A DNA stretch of 33,455 nt from JBBDRW01 sp040905265 (GTDB lineage: Bacteria; Bacteroidota; Rhodothermia; Balneolales; Balneolaceae). The stretch lies in NCBI GenBank assembly GCA_040905265.1, contig JBBDRW010000107.1, positions 1 to 33,455 of the forward strand. The letters run 5' to 3'. Shown piece by piece: positions 1 to 7,870 of the stretch (positions are counted from its first letter, which is position 1; the number at the start of each line of letters is the position of its first letter). Position numbers and translations under genes: made by a program. The notes under the pieces are model-generated. The model was not told the origin of the DNA and ran no database searches. It saw only the letters and a program-made list of their open reading frames with translations.

Positions 1-477
1 CGGCATGGGAGCCTAATCGGATCCCTTTTGCTGAGATCCCTGTTTCGATTATCAGGCTTAAAGAAGAGCCGAATCAAGACGTTGCCGTTTCGGCTGGTTA
101 TGAAGTATAACATCCGTGAATCACACACTCTTTACCGGGACAACAAATACACCGGTTTACTGAAGAAAATCCTGGAGAAGTTCAGGGACGAAGCGGCCAA
201 ACGGGGGCATGTGCCGCTGGTGCTTGTGATGCCGCAACTTCTGGACCTGGAACTGGCGGGAGAAAAGGATGCCCCCTATGAACCGTTCTACCGCGAGGTT
301 GACCGGGAACACCTGCCTGTTTTGGACCTTACACCTGAATTCAGAAAACACTCCACTGAAAAACTTTATATTGATGACCGGTACGGCGGCCACCTCTCGG
401 CAGAAGGAAACCGGATCGTCGCGAAGGCACTGGCTGCCAAAATCCGATCGCTTGGCGGGGCTGATACTGAATTTTAA
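1..477 (+). CDS. SGNH/GDSL-hydrolase-like protein, C-terminal part (5' end outside window)
   Basis: The reading frame is open from base 1 to the TAA at 475-477, so the gene begins upstream; a TTG at 28 is only an internal possibility. About 158 residues are visible. Near the C-terminus a GGHLSAEGNRIVAKAL segment resembles block V of SGNH/GDSL hydrolases, where the His of a DxxH-like motif is catalytic and is followed by a G/N-rich turn and a final helix. A hydrophobic strand ending VLVMPQLLD lies before it. In polysaccharide loci such proteins are usually O-acetyl esterases or acyl-transfer partners. The catalytic Ser block lies outside the window, so substrate and activity are unknown. It is followed after 89 bp by the phosphoramidate-type genes and may share their transcript. 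The family call is moderate; the function is inference. Confidence 0.55.
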   Translation, partial: RHGSLIGSLLLRSLFRLSGLKKSRIKTLPFRLVMKYNIRESHTLYRDNKYTGLLKKILEKFRDEAAKRGHVPLVLVMPQLLDLELAGEKDAPYEPFYREVDREHLPVLDLTPEFRKHSTEKLYIDDRYGGHLSAEGNRIVAKALAAKIRSLGGADTEF

Positions 478-566
478 TTTGTCACTCTTTTGTTTTCCCA
501 CCGAGCAATCCACCGGCCGGAGGATGTAAAGGCTCCGATACGTAATGACCAAAAACAATGTAAACC

Positions 567-1238
567 ATGCCTCAACCAAACAGTTCTTATACGATTGCCG
601 TATCACAACGGATTGACGTCGTATCCTCCTACGGAGAGGTTCGGGATGCCCTTGACCAGAATCTGATCCGGTGGCTTTCAGGGTGCGGGTCTCTGCCGGT
701 TCCGGTTCCGAACTCTTTGATAGAAGAGCGGCCTGGCGGAAGCATGGACAACCAGGCTCTGCTGGCCTGGCTGGGCAGATTGGAGCCGGATGCCATTGTT
801 CTCTCGGGAGGGAATAATATCGGTGAGTACCTGCAGCGGGACGAGACAGAGAAGACTCTGTTGCGTTGGGCGGACGAGCACCGGCTGCCGGTTCTGGGAA
901 TTTGCAGGGGAATGCAGATGATGGGAGTCGCAGCCGGAGGGTCTCTGGAACCGGTTGAGGGCCATGTTCGTACCTATCATCATCTGAATAGCAAGAATCC
1001 GGACGCATGGCCGGAGCGTGTAAACAGTTACCACGATTATCGGCTATCCGCCTGCCCGCCCGGTTATCGTCTGCTTGCAACGTCAGAAGACGGTACTCTT
1101 GAAGCGATGAGGCACGAATTCCTGCCCCGGGAAGGGTGGATGTGGCATCCGGAACGGGAGAAGGAGTTCCATGAACGTGATTCGGGAAATCTGCAAAAAT
1201 TGCTCAGGGAAGGCCGGCAGGCTGAAAAAGAAAAATGA
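567..1238 (+). CDS. Class I glutamine amidotransferase, gamma-glutamyl-CDP-amidate hydrolase-like (Cj1417 type)
   Basis: A 223-residue single-domain class I amidotransferase. The nucleophile elbow is GICRGMQ (Cys113), and His194 and Glu196 in a HPERE segment complete the triad. Other landmarks are AVSQR near residue 11, VLSGGNN at 79-84 and NSYHDY at 153-158. This pattern (SQR, SGGN, GICRG, NSxH, HxERE) is the one I know from Campylobacter Cj1417, which hydrolyses CDP-L-glutamine to cytidine diphosphoramidate and glutamate in O-methyl phosphoramidate capsule synthesis. General annotation would call it a gamma-glutamyl-GABA hydrolase-like peptidase C26. The assignment is strengthened by the next gene, a Cj1416-like cytidylyltransferase 70 bp downstream. 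The start is the ATG at 567. A generic glutaminase role is the main alternative. Sequence resemblance was judged from memory, not by alignment. Confidence 0.78.
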   Translation: MPQPNSSYTIAVSQRIDVVSSYGEVRDALDQNLIRWLSGCGSLPVPVPNSLIEERPGGSMDNQALLAWLGRLEPDAIVLSGGNNIGEYLQRDETEKTLLRWADEHRLPVLGICRGMQMMGVAAGGSLEPVEGHVRTYHHLNSKNPDAWPERVNSYHDYRLSACPPGYRLLATSEDGTLEAMRHEFLPREGWMWHPEREKEFHERDSGNLQKLLREGRQAEKEK

Positions 1239-1308
1239 ATGAACCAGGCGGTTTAAATGCTCCGCCACATGATTGATGAATCAGAATCGAAATGAAAATT
1301 CGAGTTTT

Positions 1309-2061
1309 ATGAAAGTTGTTATTCTTGCAGCCGGTGAAGGAAGCCGTCTGCGCCCGTATACATTGAAACGCCCAAAGTGCCTTGTAGAGATTGACGGAAA
1401 AAGCCTGCTCGACAGGCAGCTCGATGTATTGAAGAGTGAAGGTGTCGAAGAGATCGTATTGATTGGCGGATACCTTGCCGGGATGCTGGAAGGGAGGGGG
1501 ACAAGATTTTATGAAAACCCCAGATATGATGAAACCAATATGATCTGGACGCTCTTCTGTGCTGAGGAAGAACTGGAGGGTGAACTCTTGATCGCCTATG
1601 GGGATATCGTCTACTCCAAAGATGCCCTTCGGGCACTGCTTGCATCTGAAGCGGATATCGCAGTGACCATAGACATGGAATGGGAATCTTACTGGCGGGC
1701 AAGGTTTGAAGATCCGCTTGATGACGCAGAGAGCCTGAAGATGGCACCTGACGGCCGGCTCCTGGAGATTGGGCAAAAACCGGATTCAGTTGAAGATATC
1801 CAGGGGCAATATATGGGTTTGATGAAATTCTCTGCTGAGGGGACAGAGTCATTGAAGAATTTGTTTCAGAAAGCAAAAAAGGACGGGTCACTACGGGGAA
1901 AACCGGTAGAGAATGCCTACATGACAGATCTTCTGCAAGCGCTGATCGATAGTGGAACCCGGATAGATGCGGTTCCCGTACAAGGTGGCTGGGTTGAAGT
2001 GGATACGGTCGAAGATCTGGAAAGTGAGATTACCATTGGCCGGTTGTCGGAAATCGGATAA
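1309..2061 (+). CDS. Sugar-type nucleotidyltransferase, CTP:phosphoglutamine cytidylyltransferase-like (Cj1416 type)
   Basis: A 250-residue GT-A-fold nucleotidyltransferase. The N-terminal signature LAAGEGSRLRPYTLKRPK (residues 6-23) binds the nucleotide, and Asp99 in YGDIVY is the likely metal ligand. The motifs ETNMIWTLFCA (75-85), FEDPLDDAESLKM and an ENAYMTDLLQAL segment resemble Campylobacter Cj1416, which couples CTP with L-glutamine phosphate to give CDP-L-glutamine. Phosphocholine or other CTP-dependent transferases of the LicC type are the alternative. The ATG at 1309 is preferred because it begins directly with the family's MKVVILAAG strand; a TTG at 1273 and an ATG at 1276 would add 11-12 poorly conserved residues. 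It follows the amidotransferase gene by 70 bp on the same strand, the pairing expected for CDP-phosphoramidate synthesis. The glutamine kinase partner is not in the window. Confidence 0.78.
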   Translation: MKVVILAAGEGSRLRPYTLKRPKCLVEIDGKSLLDRQLDVLKSEGVEEIVLIGGYLAGMLEGRGTRFYENPRYDETNMIWTLFCAEEELEGELLIAYGDIVYSKDALRALLASEADIAVTIDMEWESYWRARFEDPLDDAESLKMAPDGRLLEIGQKPDSVEDIQGQYMGLMKFSAEGTESLKNLFQKAKKDGSLRGKPVENAYMTDLLQALIDSGTRIDAVPVQGGWVEVDTVEDLESEITIGRLSEIG

Positions 2062-2160
2062 ATCATTGTGGATTGGCCGAATGGGGGCCATTCATACTAC
2101 GTATCCATTTGGTAACAGAGTCGGGAGTATCTGTATGCACGTTACCATTCCTGTTGTTCA

Positions 2161-3354
2161 TTACTCCTTAAGAGCGGCGAAATAGGTTAATCCCATACCG
2201 CCTTTACCGCGAAAGAGGAGGGAACTGTTTTTAACTATTTTCGATACGTCTTCATAGGATTTTTTCTCCAGGGCAGCGAGAATACCATCGATCTCATGCA
2301 ACCATGGAATAAAGTTTCGGATCTTTGTAACATCAACACGATCCTCCTCTAAAAATGCCTCCAGAACATCAGATATAGAATCACGTACATCTGACGGATG
2401 GAGATTCTCGGCTTCCACATCATTCAGTGATCGTGCAAGTGTCCGGAACGATGAGGATCTGGAGGCACTGGCCTGGTCAAGCTCTACGAGCAGGTCATTG
2501 TCCATCGTAATCTGGGTTCCCCAGATCCATTCAGGCCGGCTCAGAAGCTCCGGGAATTTCCGCCAGTCCGTCAAGCCGGCCAGATCATCGGCAAGGACCG
2601 GGGGAGTAACCGGCGGCCAGCTTGAATAGAACCTGAGTCCGTATGTTTTGTACCAATCGAGAACATCAGAGACGGAGATAAAATCCATCTTGGGATTTAC
2701 ATAGGTATCGTAAATAATGGCCTTTCGTTTTCGCCCGCCATATTTTTCAGCCCGATTCAGGTGTTCGGTAAAAAGATCTTCGGCGACCCTTGTAATCTCC
2801 TCTTCATCCCGCCCGGCAAAGAAGTAGACGATAAATCTCTGTAAATTACGCTGAATACATGCCCCGATATTGCCAATTCCAAGAACATTGATTCCTCCCG
2901 GTTTCAGATGGGAGACCTGTTTGGCAAACGCTTTCTCTTTATCCGGTGTATGGTGGATAACCCCGTTTGATATCGTGATGTCAAATTTCCGATCCGATTC
3001 AAAATCAAAGAGGCTGCTGTTTACGAGATTGTACTCAGAGTCCGGGACAAAGTGATCGTAGAGTTTCTTCGCACGCTCCAGGGCCTTCTCATTCATTTCA
3101 ACAAAGGTACCCCGGGCACCCCACAACAGATAGTTCAGGGACCGTTCGCCGGTACCGGAACCGAACTCAAGCAGATCTGCACCACGAAAAGCCTGTGGCA
3201 GGATCTTTAGAGAGTGGATGTAGAGGCGTTCGGCAAACTGTCTGTTTTTTTGAAACTGTTTCTCATCCAGTTCAATCGGATAGGTGGAAGGGTTCTCTTT
3301 CTGATAAACCTCAAGCACTTTTCTTTCTGTTTTGCGGCCTTCTGGATCTAGCAT
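2161..3354 (-). CDS. Class I SAM-dependent methyltransferase with C-terminal extension
   Basis: A 397-residue protein whose N-terminal half carries a Rossmann methyltransferase. Motif I is LLEFGSGTGERS (61-72), an acidic ribose-binding strand follows (TFVEMNE), then a GVIHHTPD segment and LKPGG near residue 155. The roughly 150-residue C-terminal part is acidic and helical, and I cannot assign it to a domain. The ATG is at 3354. It lies 34 bp downstream of the asparagine-synthase-like gene on the same strand, so the two probably form one operon. It sits tail to tail with the phosphoramidate-type genes. Campylobacter MeOPN loci also contain methyltransferases (Cj1419, Cj1420), but I cannot say that this one acts on phosphoramidate. 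Sugar or amide methylation is equally possible. Confidence 0.75.
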   Translation of the reverse strand: MLDPEGRKTERKVLEVYQKENPSTYPIELDEKQFQKNRQFAERLYIHSLKILPQAFRGADLLEFGSGTGERSLNYLLWGARGTFVEMNEKALERAKKLYDHFVPDSEYNLVNSSLFDFESDRKFDITISNGVIHHTPDKEKAFAKQVSHLKPGGINVLGIGNIGACIQRNLQRFIVYFFAGRDEEEITRVAEDLFTEHLNRAEKYGGRKRKAIIYDTYVNPKMDFISVSDVLDWYKTYGLRFYSSWPPVTPPVLADDLAGLTDWRKFPELLSRPEWIWGTQITMDNDLLVELDQASASRSSSFRTLARSLNDVEAENLHPSDVRDSISDVLEAFLEEDRVDVTKIRNFIPWLHEIDGILAALEKKSYEDVSKIVKNSSLLFRGKGGMGLTYFAALKE

Positions 3355-3388
3355 GTCAGTTTGTGAATTGTCGGTTGTTTAGAATCAT

Positions 3389-5173
3389 TTAAAATCCCTC
3401 TTTTACAAGGGGTACTACCCTGGAGAGTACTTTCATGTTTTTGTCAGGCACCGGATGGCCATCTGAAAGCCACCCTGAGATAACATCCCTGTCGAGATAA
3501 TCCCAGAGGCCAGAGTTCGGGGTGGATGCAAGAATTTCCCGGTATCGGGATTGGTTGGCAGAAAAGAATTCTCGTTGTACCCGTCTGGAAAATTTCTCTT
3601 TTGTACCAAACAGTTTCTCCATCCAGGGGCGAACATGTTTACGCTGAACCCTGAATTGCAGTTTATCCCACGGTTCTGCTTCCCAATGCAGATTTTTACT
3701 AAACGGTATCGGTTTGTCTTCTCCATTTGTAAATGCCCTGGAGAGTCTGTGATGCAGGCTGTTTTTCTCCGGTCTAATGAGTTCCCGCACAGGAGCAGAA
3801 AAAACAGACCGGAGGAAATTTTCATTGCCATAGGCAAAAAAGAGATCACTCAACAGGCGTGTATGGATCAGTTTATAGCTCTGATAATTTGCAAACCGTT
3901 CCAGGTAATAGTGCAGGGTTGGAAGTTTTTCAGCCGGTTTATGATCGGGCAGGAAAGGGAGATATTTATCGCTGTAGTGGCTTATCAATCCGGAACGAAC
4001 TCTGTGAAGGCCGTCAGCGGTTAGAATCTCTTTCCGTATCAGGCTGTCTGCAAGAGTGTGGATTGCCTCGGTCCCGATTTGCTGAGCGGCACGTTTGAAC
4101 TTTTTGATGCCGAGATGTGTATCTCCTCCATCGCCGGTGATTTTCACTTTTTTGTGGTCACTGAAAATGTCATAAATTTTCTTCGCAAACAGAGATGACG
4201 TAACATTGCTGTAACAGAGAAACGGGTAGGAGTTTTGAACAGTGAATTGGTGTGCCTCCTCCAGGGAAGGCAACCCATTTTCCGGAGTCAGTACTTCGTG
4301 CGGAAAACCGTGATCAGCAGCCACTGCTTTTGCGAGCTGGATGTCATAGGTATGGTCCGGGTAGGTATAGCTTTCGATTCTGCTGCTGTCAAGCCCCCGG
4401 AACATATTTAGCACCAGCCTGGAATCATAACCTCCCGACAACGATACGGCAACTTCATGGCGCGAAACAAGGTATCTGGCCGAATCACGCCACTCTTTCG
4501 CTGTCAGATTCACTAACTCATCATAGGAAGACTCTGGCAGAACCAGGGAAGACAACTTGTGATAAGGCTCCGTGTGTAATCCCATTTTTGGAGACCAGGT
4601 TAGACGTCCAAATTCGGGCAGGGTAAAAACCTGCTCCTCTTCCGTCGCACATCCATAAGTGCCGCTGGCTGCAACCCAGTTTGCGAGGAATTCAATATTT
4701 GGTTGAGAAGGTTTGAACAATTGGATGAAGGGGAGGTAATTGGAAACATAAACGGTTTGATCCTTCGCCTGATACCAGAAAACTTTATAACTGCCAAGAC
4801 AATCCGTGATGCACTCAAATCGGGAACCAGAGAGAGTGAACAGTGCAAATTGCCCGGCGACTGCCTCAGCTATTTCAACCGGAGATTTGCCTTTTTCCCA
4901 TAGATTGCCTGCTGAACGGAAATCATCTTCACCGGTTCGTTTATCTACCGGCAGGCCGCTATATGCAAACAAAGTGTCCCCACTCTTGTGGTGGTACGAT
5001 TTGTTGGATCTGTCTGCCGGCGTACAGATAGCGGCATAATCTATCCCTTCAGTCGAATGACGGACGATATCATGGTACCGAAGAGAGGGGAGATTCTGGG
5101 CCAGTTGACGGATACGGTTGATGTCAGACTCTGAAAAAGGTGACGATCCGAGTCTGGTAATCCAAATATTCAT
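3389..5173 (-). CDS. Asparagine-synthase-like protein without the glutaminase cysteine
   Basis: A 594-residue protein with the AsnB architecture: an N-terminal Ntn-hydrolase-like region to about residue 200 and an ATP-pyrophosphatase synthetase domain with the PP-loop SLSGGYDSR (244-252). A second synthetase-like element, KITGDGGD, lies about 100 residues later. True AsnB proteins begin MCG with Cys2 as the glutaminase nucleophile; this one begins MNIW, so the glutaminase half is predicted to be inactive. Proteins of this kind are common in capsule and O-antigen loci, where they are thought to form amides or other ATP-dependent C-N bonds on sugars, though substrates are mostly unproven. The start is the ATG at 5173, reading away from the PseB gene across a 426-bp divergent region. 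The downstream methyltransferase is probably cotranscribed. Confidence 0.82.
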   Translation of the reverse strand: MNIWITRLGSSPFSESDINRIRQLAQNLPSLRYHDIVRHSTEGIDYAAICTPADRSNKSYHHKSGDTLFAYSGLPVDKRTGEDDFRSAGNLWEKGKSPVEIAEAVAGQFALFTLSGSRFECITDCLGSYKVFWYQAKDQTVYVSNYLPFIQLFKPSQPNIEFLANWVAASGTYGCATEEEQVFTLPEFGRLTWSPKMGLHTEPYHKLSSLVLPESSYDELVNLTAKEWRDSARYLVSRHEVAVSLSGGYDSRLVLNMFRGLDSSRIESYTYPDHTYDIQLAKAVAADHGFPHEVLTPENGLPSLEEAHQFTVQNSYPFLCYSNVTSSLFAKKIYDIFSDHKKVKITGDGGDTHLGIKKFKRAAQQIGTEAIHTLADSLIRKEILTADGLHRVRSGLISHYSDKYLPFLPDHKPAEKLPTLHYYLERFANYQSYKLIHTRLLSDLFFAYGNENFLRSVFSAPVRELIRPEKNSLHHRLSRAFTNGEDKPIPFSKNLHWEAEPWDKLQFRVQRKHVRPWMEKLFGTKEKFSRRVQREFFSANQSRYREILASTPNSGLWDYLDRDVISGWLSDGHPVPDKNMKVLSRVVPLVKEGF

Positions 5174-5490
5174 ATGTTACAATGGTGTAGTCATTGAAAA
5201 GTGGCCACAATGATTTAAAGAGATTTTTATCGACGCAGAGATATCCATATTCTTGCCAATTGCGGAAAATACCGGGTGAAAGATATTAATTTACTGACTG
5301 ATCAAACAGAAATTGGAGGATAAATTTTAAAGAGCACGTAAGGTCTCCTCTGATTGTGTCGGCCAGTTACTCTTTGCTTGCGTAATAACCATTATATTGA
5401 GTACCTTCAATACTCAATCTTGAGTATAATACCGAATGAGCCCGCTATGAATATGGGACTCACATTAGCGAAGCTGTATCCGGGGCAGGA
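5174..5490. other. Divergent intergenic region, first part
   Basis: This stretch separates the minus-strand asparagine-synthase-like gene (start 5173) from the plus-strand PseB gene (start 5600). I see no coding frame of note and no tRNA or other structured RNA. It is more AT-rich than the flanking genes, as expected of a promoter region. Its clear internal feature is a set of TTGAGTA half sites at 5397-5426. The last 110 bp before PseB hold a copy of the dispersed repeat. Confidence 0.6.
5397..5430 (+). promoter_or_regulatory. Candidate operator/promoter with three TTGAGTA half sites
   Basis: TTGAGTA at 5397-5403, its inverse TACTCAA at 5411-5417 and a third TTGAGTA at 5420-5426 alternate in orientation. 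The last one runs into TATAAT at 5425-5430, which could be a -10 element. The first two halves form a 7-bp inverted repeat with a 7-bp spacer, as in a dimeric repressor site. It lies about 170 bp before PseB and 220 bp before the divergent asparagine-synthase-like gene, so it could control either. No regulator gene lies in the window. Promoter function is inference. Confidence 0.35.
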
Positions 5491-5582
5491 ACAGGTGATA
5501 GGGAATAGAAAATAGGTGACAGTTCTCCTTGATCAAGAACTATCCCCTCTCACCTGTCTCCTCTCATCTGTCACCCTTCACC
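5491..5582. repeat. Dispersed palindromic repeat, copy A
   Basis: It begins with ACAGGTGATAGGGAATAG (5491-5508), an exact 18-mer found again at 23356-23373. It continues through AGTTCTCCTTGATCAA (5521-5536), whose reverse complement is exact at 7842-7857, and then a run of ACCTGTC/CACCT-type inverse units up to 5582. It ends 17 bp before the PseB GTG start, so it lies in the leader of the nonulosonic acid operon. Confidence 0.75.
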
Positions 5583-5599
5583 TAATCAATACCTGAATC

Positions 5600-6610
5600 G
5601 TGAATCTGAATAACAAATCCATTCTTATAACCGGCGGAACCGGTTCATTTGGCCAGGAGTTTGTAGCCAGAGTTCTTGACAAGTGGCCGGACATCGATCG
5701 GTTGGTCATCTTTTCGCGGGATGAACAGAAACAGTTCGAAATGGCCCAGCAGTATCCACATTCCGACTACCCGATGATCCGTTTTTTTATCGGGGATGTG
5801 CGGGATTACGACCGGTTAAAGCGAGCCCTGAACGGGATTGACTATGTGATCCATGCGGCGGCGATGAAACATGTGCCGATTGCCGAATACAACCCTGACG
5901 AGTGTGTAAAAACCAATATCGGCGGTGCCGAAAACCTGGTTCGTGCCAGTCTGTCCAACGGCGTGAAGAAGGTGGTTGCACTATCGACAGACAAGGCGGC
6001 GGCACCGATTAATCTGTATGGAGCCACCAAGCTGGTATCCGACAAACTCTTCATCGCTGCAAACAATATCCGTGGACGGAACCCGATCACATTTTCTGTC
6101 GTGCGGTATGGAAACGTACTCGGTTCCAATGGATCTGTCGTTCCGTTTTTCCTGAAAAAGAGAGAGGAAGGTGTGCTGCCGATTACCGACCCCAAAATGA
6201 CCCGGTTTACGATTACCCTGGAGGACGGTGTCGACATGGTTCTCCACGCGCTGGAGACCGCGTGGGGCGGAGAACTGTTTGTGCCCAAGATTCCATCCTA
6301 CCGGATTACAGATGTGGCAACGGCCGTCGGGCCAGACTGCCGGCAGGAAGTAATCGGTTTGCGCCCCGGCGAAAAAATCCATGAAGAGATGATCACCTCC
6401 TCCGACTCCTTCTATACGTATGACCTTGGAAAGTATTACGTGATCCTCCCATCGCAGCACAGGTGGGACCTGAACGAGTTTATCAGCCACTTCAACGCTG
6501 AAAAAGTGCCGGAAGGTTTTCGTTACAACTCTGGCGACAACAGTGAATGGGTCAGTGTGGAGGAGTTGAGGGCACTGATCCGAAAACATGTCGCACCGGA
6601 TTTTAAATGA
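5600..6610 (+). CDS. pseB: UDP-N-acetylglucosamine 4,6-dehydratase (inverting), PseB
   Basis: A 336-residue extended SDR that catalyses the first step of pseudaminic acid synthesis: removal of water from UDP-GlcNAc with C5 inversion to give the 4-keto-6-deoxy-L-arabino sugar. The NAD(P)-binding TGGTGSFG is at 11-18, the AAAMKHVP signature at 87-93, STDKA with the catalytic Asp131/Lys132 pair at 129-133, and the Tyr140-xxx-Lys144 dyad in NLYGATK. The C-terminal RPGEKIHEEM is typical of the family, and the length is normal. The start is a GTG at 5600, giving the usual short lead into the first beta strand. It is the first gene of a long plus-strand operon and overlaps pseC by 4 bp (ATGA). The repeat in its leader may affect expression. 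Confidence 0.93.
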   Translation: MNLNNKSILITGGTGSFGQEFVARVLDKWPDIDRLVIFSRDEQKQFEMAQQYPHSDYPMIRFFIGDVRDYDRLKRALNGIDYVIHAAAMKHVPIAEYNPDECVKTNIGGAENLVRASLSNGVKKVVALSTDKAAAPINLYGATKLVSDKLFIAANNIRGRNPITFSVVRYGNVLGSNGSVVPFFLKKREEGVLPITDPKMTRFTITLEDGVDMVLHALETAWGGELFVPKIPSYRITDVATAVGPDCRQEVIGLRPGEKIHEEMITSSDSFYTYDLGKYYVILPSQHRWDLNEFISHFNAEKVPEGFRYNSGDNSEWVSVEELRALIRKHVAPDFK

Positions 6611-7824
6611 TCCCCTACGGACGCCAGCATATAACGGAAGAGGATATCAAGGCTGTAGCCGATGTACTTCGGTCCGATTATCTGACGCAGGGCCCGGTAA
6701 TTCCCGAATTTGAAACAGCCTTTGCCGCGTATGTCGGTTCCAAATACGCGGTAGCTGTTGCAAACGGCACTGGAGCACTGCACCTATCCGTGCTCGCTCT
6801 TGGCCTGGAGCCGGGGCAGAAGGTCATAACCACACCGATCACGTTTGCCGCCTCAGGGAATTGCGTCCGCTACTGTGGAGGGGAGGTCGTCTTTTCGGAT
6901 ATCGATCCGGACACCGGGCTGCTCGATCCGGACGGTGTGGAGAAATTGCTGAAGAGGCATCCGGAAGGGGCCTTTGCCGGAGTCATTCCTGTCGATTTTG
7001 CCGGCAGGGCTGTGGATCTGGAACCATTCCGAAAACTGGCGGACGACTACGGCCTCTGGATTCTGGAGGATGCCTGCCACGCCCCCGGTGGATACTTTGT
7101 AGACAACCACGGAGCTAATCAGAAGTGTGGAAACGGGACATATACAGATCTGGCCATTTTCTCTTTTCATCCGGTAAAGCATATCGCTGCCGGAGAGGGA
7201 GGGATGATCACAACCGATAGCGAAGCCCTGTATGAGAAGCTGCTGTTGCTCCGAACCCACGGTATTACGCGGGAAAGCGATCGATTTCAAAATCCGGTTT
7301 CGATGGCCGATGGATCAGCCTTTGATCGAAATAATCCGGAAACCGGTGAAAACTCTGAAACAGAGTATCCCGGCTGGTACATGGAGATGCAGGATCTGGG
7401 GTACAACTATCGACTGACCGATTTTCAGGCGGCACTCGGGCTCAGCCAGCTCTCCAGGGCAGAAGAAGGGATCAGCCGGAGGCGTGAGATCGCGGCTGTC
7501 TATGAAGAAGCGTTCGAAGGAAAAGAGTATATACGGCGGCAAACCGGTGTTGTGGATGGGCACGCCTACCACCTCTATGTGATCGAGGTGGAGAATCGAC
7601 TCGGTCTCTATAATCACCTGAGGGAGAAGGGGATCCTCGCCCAGATTCACTACATCCCGCTGCACCTGATGCCCTATTACCGGCAATTTGGCTGGAAAGA
7701 GGGGGACATGCCTCAAGCGGAAGCCTACTACTCTGGCTGCATCAGCCTGCCGATGTTTCCGGCCCTTACTGAAGAGGAGCAGGAATTTGTGATCGAAAGC
7801 GTGGAGGAGTTTTACAGAGGGTAG
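6607..7824 (+). CDS. pseC: UDP-4-amino-4,6-dideoxy-N-acetyl-beta-L-altrosamine transaminase, PseC
   Basis: A 405-residue fold-type I PLP aminotransferase of the DegT/DnrJ/EryC1 family, acting on the PseB product at C4 with glutamate as the usual donor. The N-terminus IPYGRQHITEEDI is characteristic of PseC. EDACHA (154-159) supplies the pyridine-binding Asp155, and Lys191 in SFHPVKHI forms the internal aldimine. RLTDFQAALG near 274 and the IHYIPLHLMPYY segment are also family landmarks. The length is slightly above the usual 380-390 because of an extra segment around residues 228-255. The ATG at 6607 overlaps the pseB stop. The stop codon (TAG, 7822-7824) falls at the left edge of repeat copy B. 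Confidence 0.93.
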   Translation: MIPYGRQHITEEDIKAVADVLRSDYLTQGPVIPEFETAFAAYVGSKYAVAVANGTGALHLSVLALGLEPGQKVITTPITFAASGNCVRYCGGEVVFSDIDPDTGLLDPDGVEKLLKRHPEGAFAGVIPVDFAGRAVDLEPFRKLADDYGLWILEDACHAPGGYFVDNHGANQKCGNGTYTDLAIFSFHPVKHIAAGEGGMITTDSEALYEKLLLLRTHGITRESDRFQNPVSMADGSAFDRNNPETGENSETEYPGWYMEMQDLGYNYRLTDFQAALGLSQLSRAEEGISRRREIAAVYEEAFEGKEYIRRQTGVVDGHAYHLYVIEVENRLGLYNHLREKGILAQIHYIPLHLMPYYRQFGWKEGDMPQAEAYYSGCISLPMFPALTEEEQEFVIESVEEFYRG

Positions 7825-7864
7825 GTGACAGGGACTAGTTTTTGATCAAGGAGAACTATCCCCG
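7821..7864. repeat. Dispersed palindromic repeat, copy B
   Basis: GTAGGTGACAGGGACTAG at 7821-7838 is a variant of the left unit of copy A. TTGATCAAGGAGAACT at 7842-7857 is the exact reverse complement of 5521-5536. The repeat supplies the TAG stop of pseC and ends 6 bp before the next gene's ATG, filling almost the whole 46-bp gap between pseC and the aldo/keto reductase gene. Confidence 0.72.
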
Positions 7865-7870
7865 AAATCA

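Noticed and set aside
157..1080. 307-residue minus-strand open frame
   Set aside because: It overlaps two genes with family motifs on the other strand; its composition is Arg/Pro/Ser-rich, as expected of a shadow frame.
2062..2160. Possible terminator between the convergent nucleotidyltransferase and methyltransferase genes
   Set aside because: GGTAAC (2111) and GTTACC (2141) are inverted, but with a 24-base loop and no T-run; the evidence is too weak to annotate.
5491..5582. CRISPR array
   Set aside because: The repeat units are short, irregular and palindromic, without uniform spacers; no cas genes are nearby.
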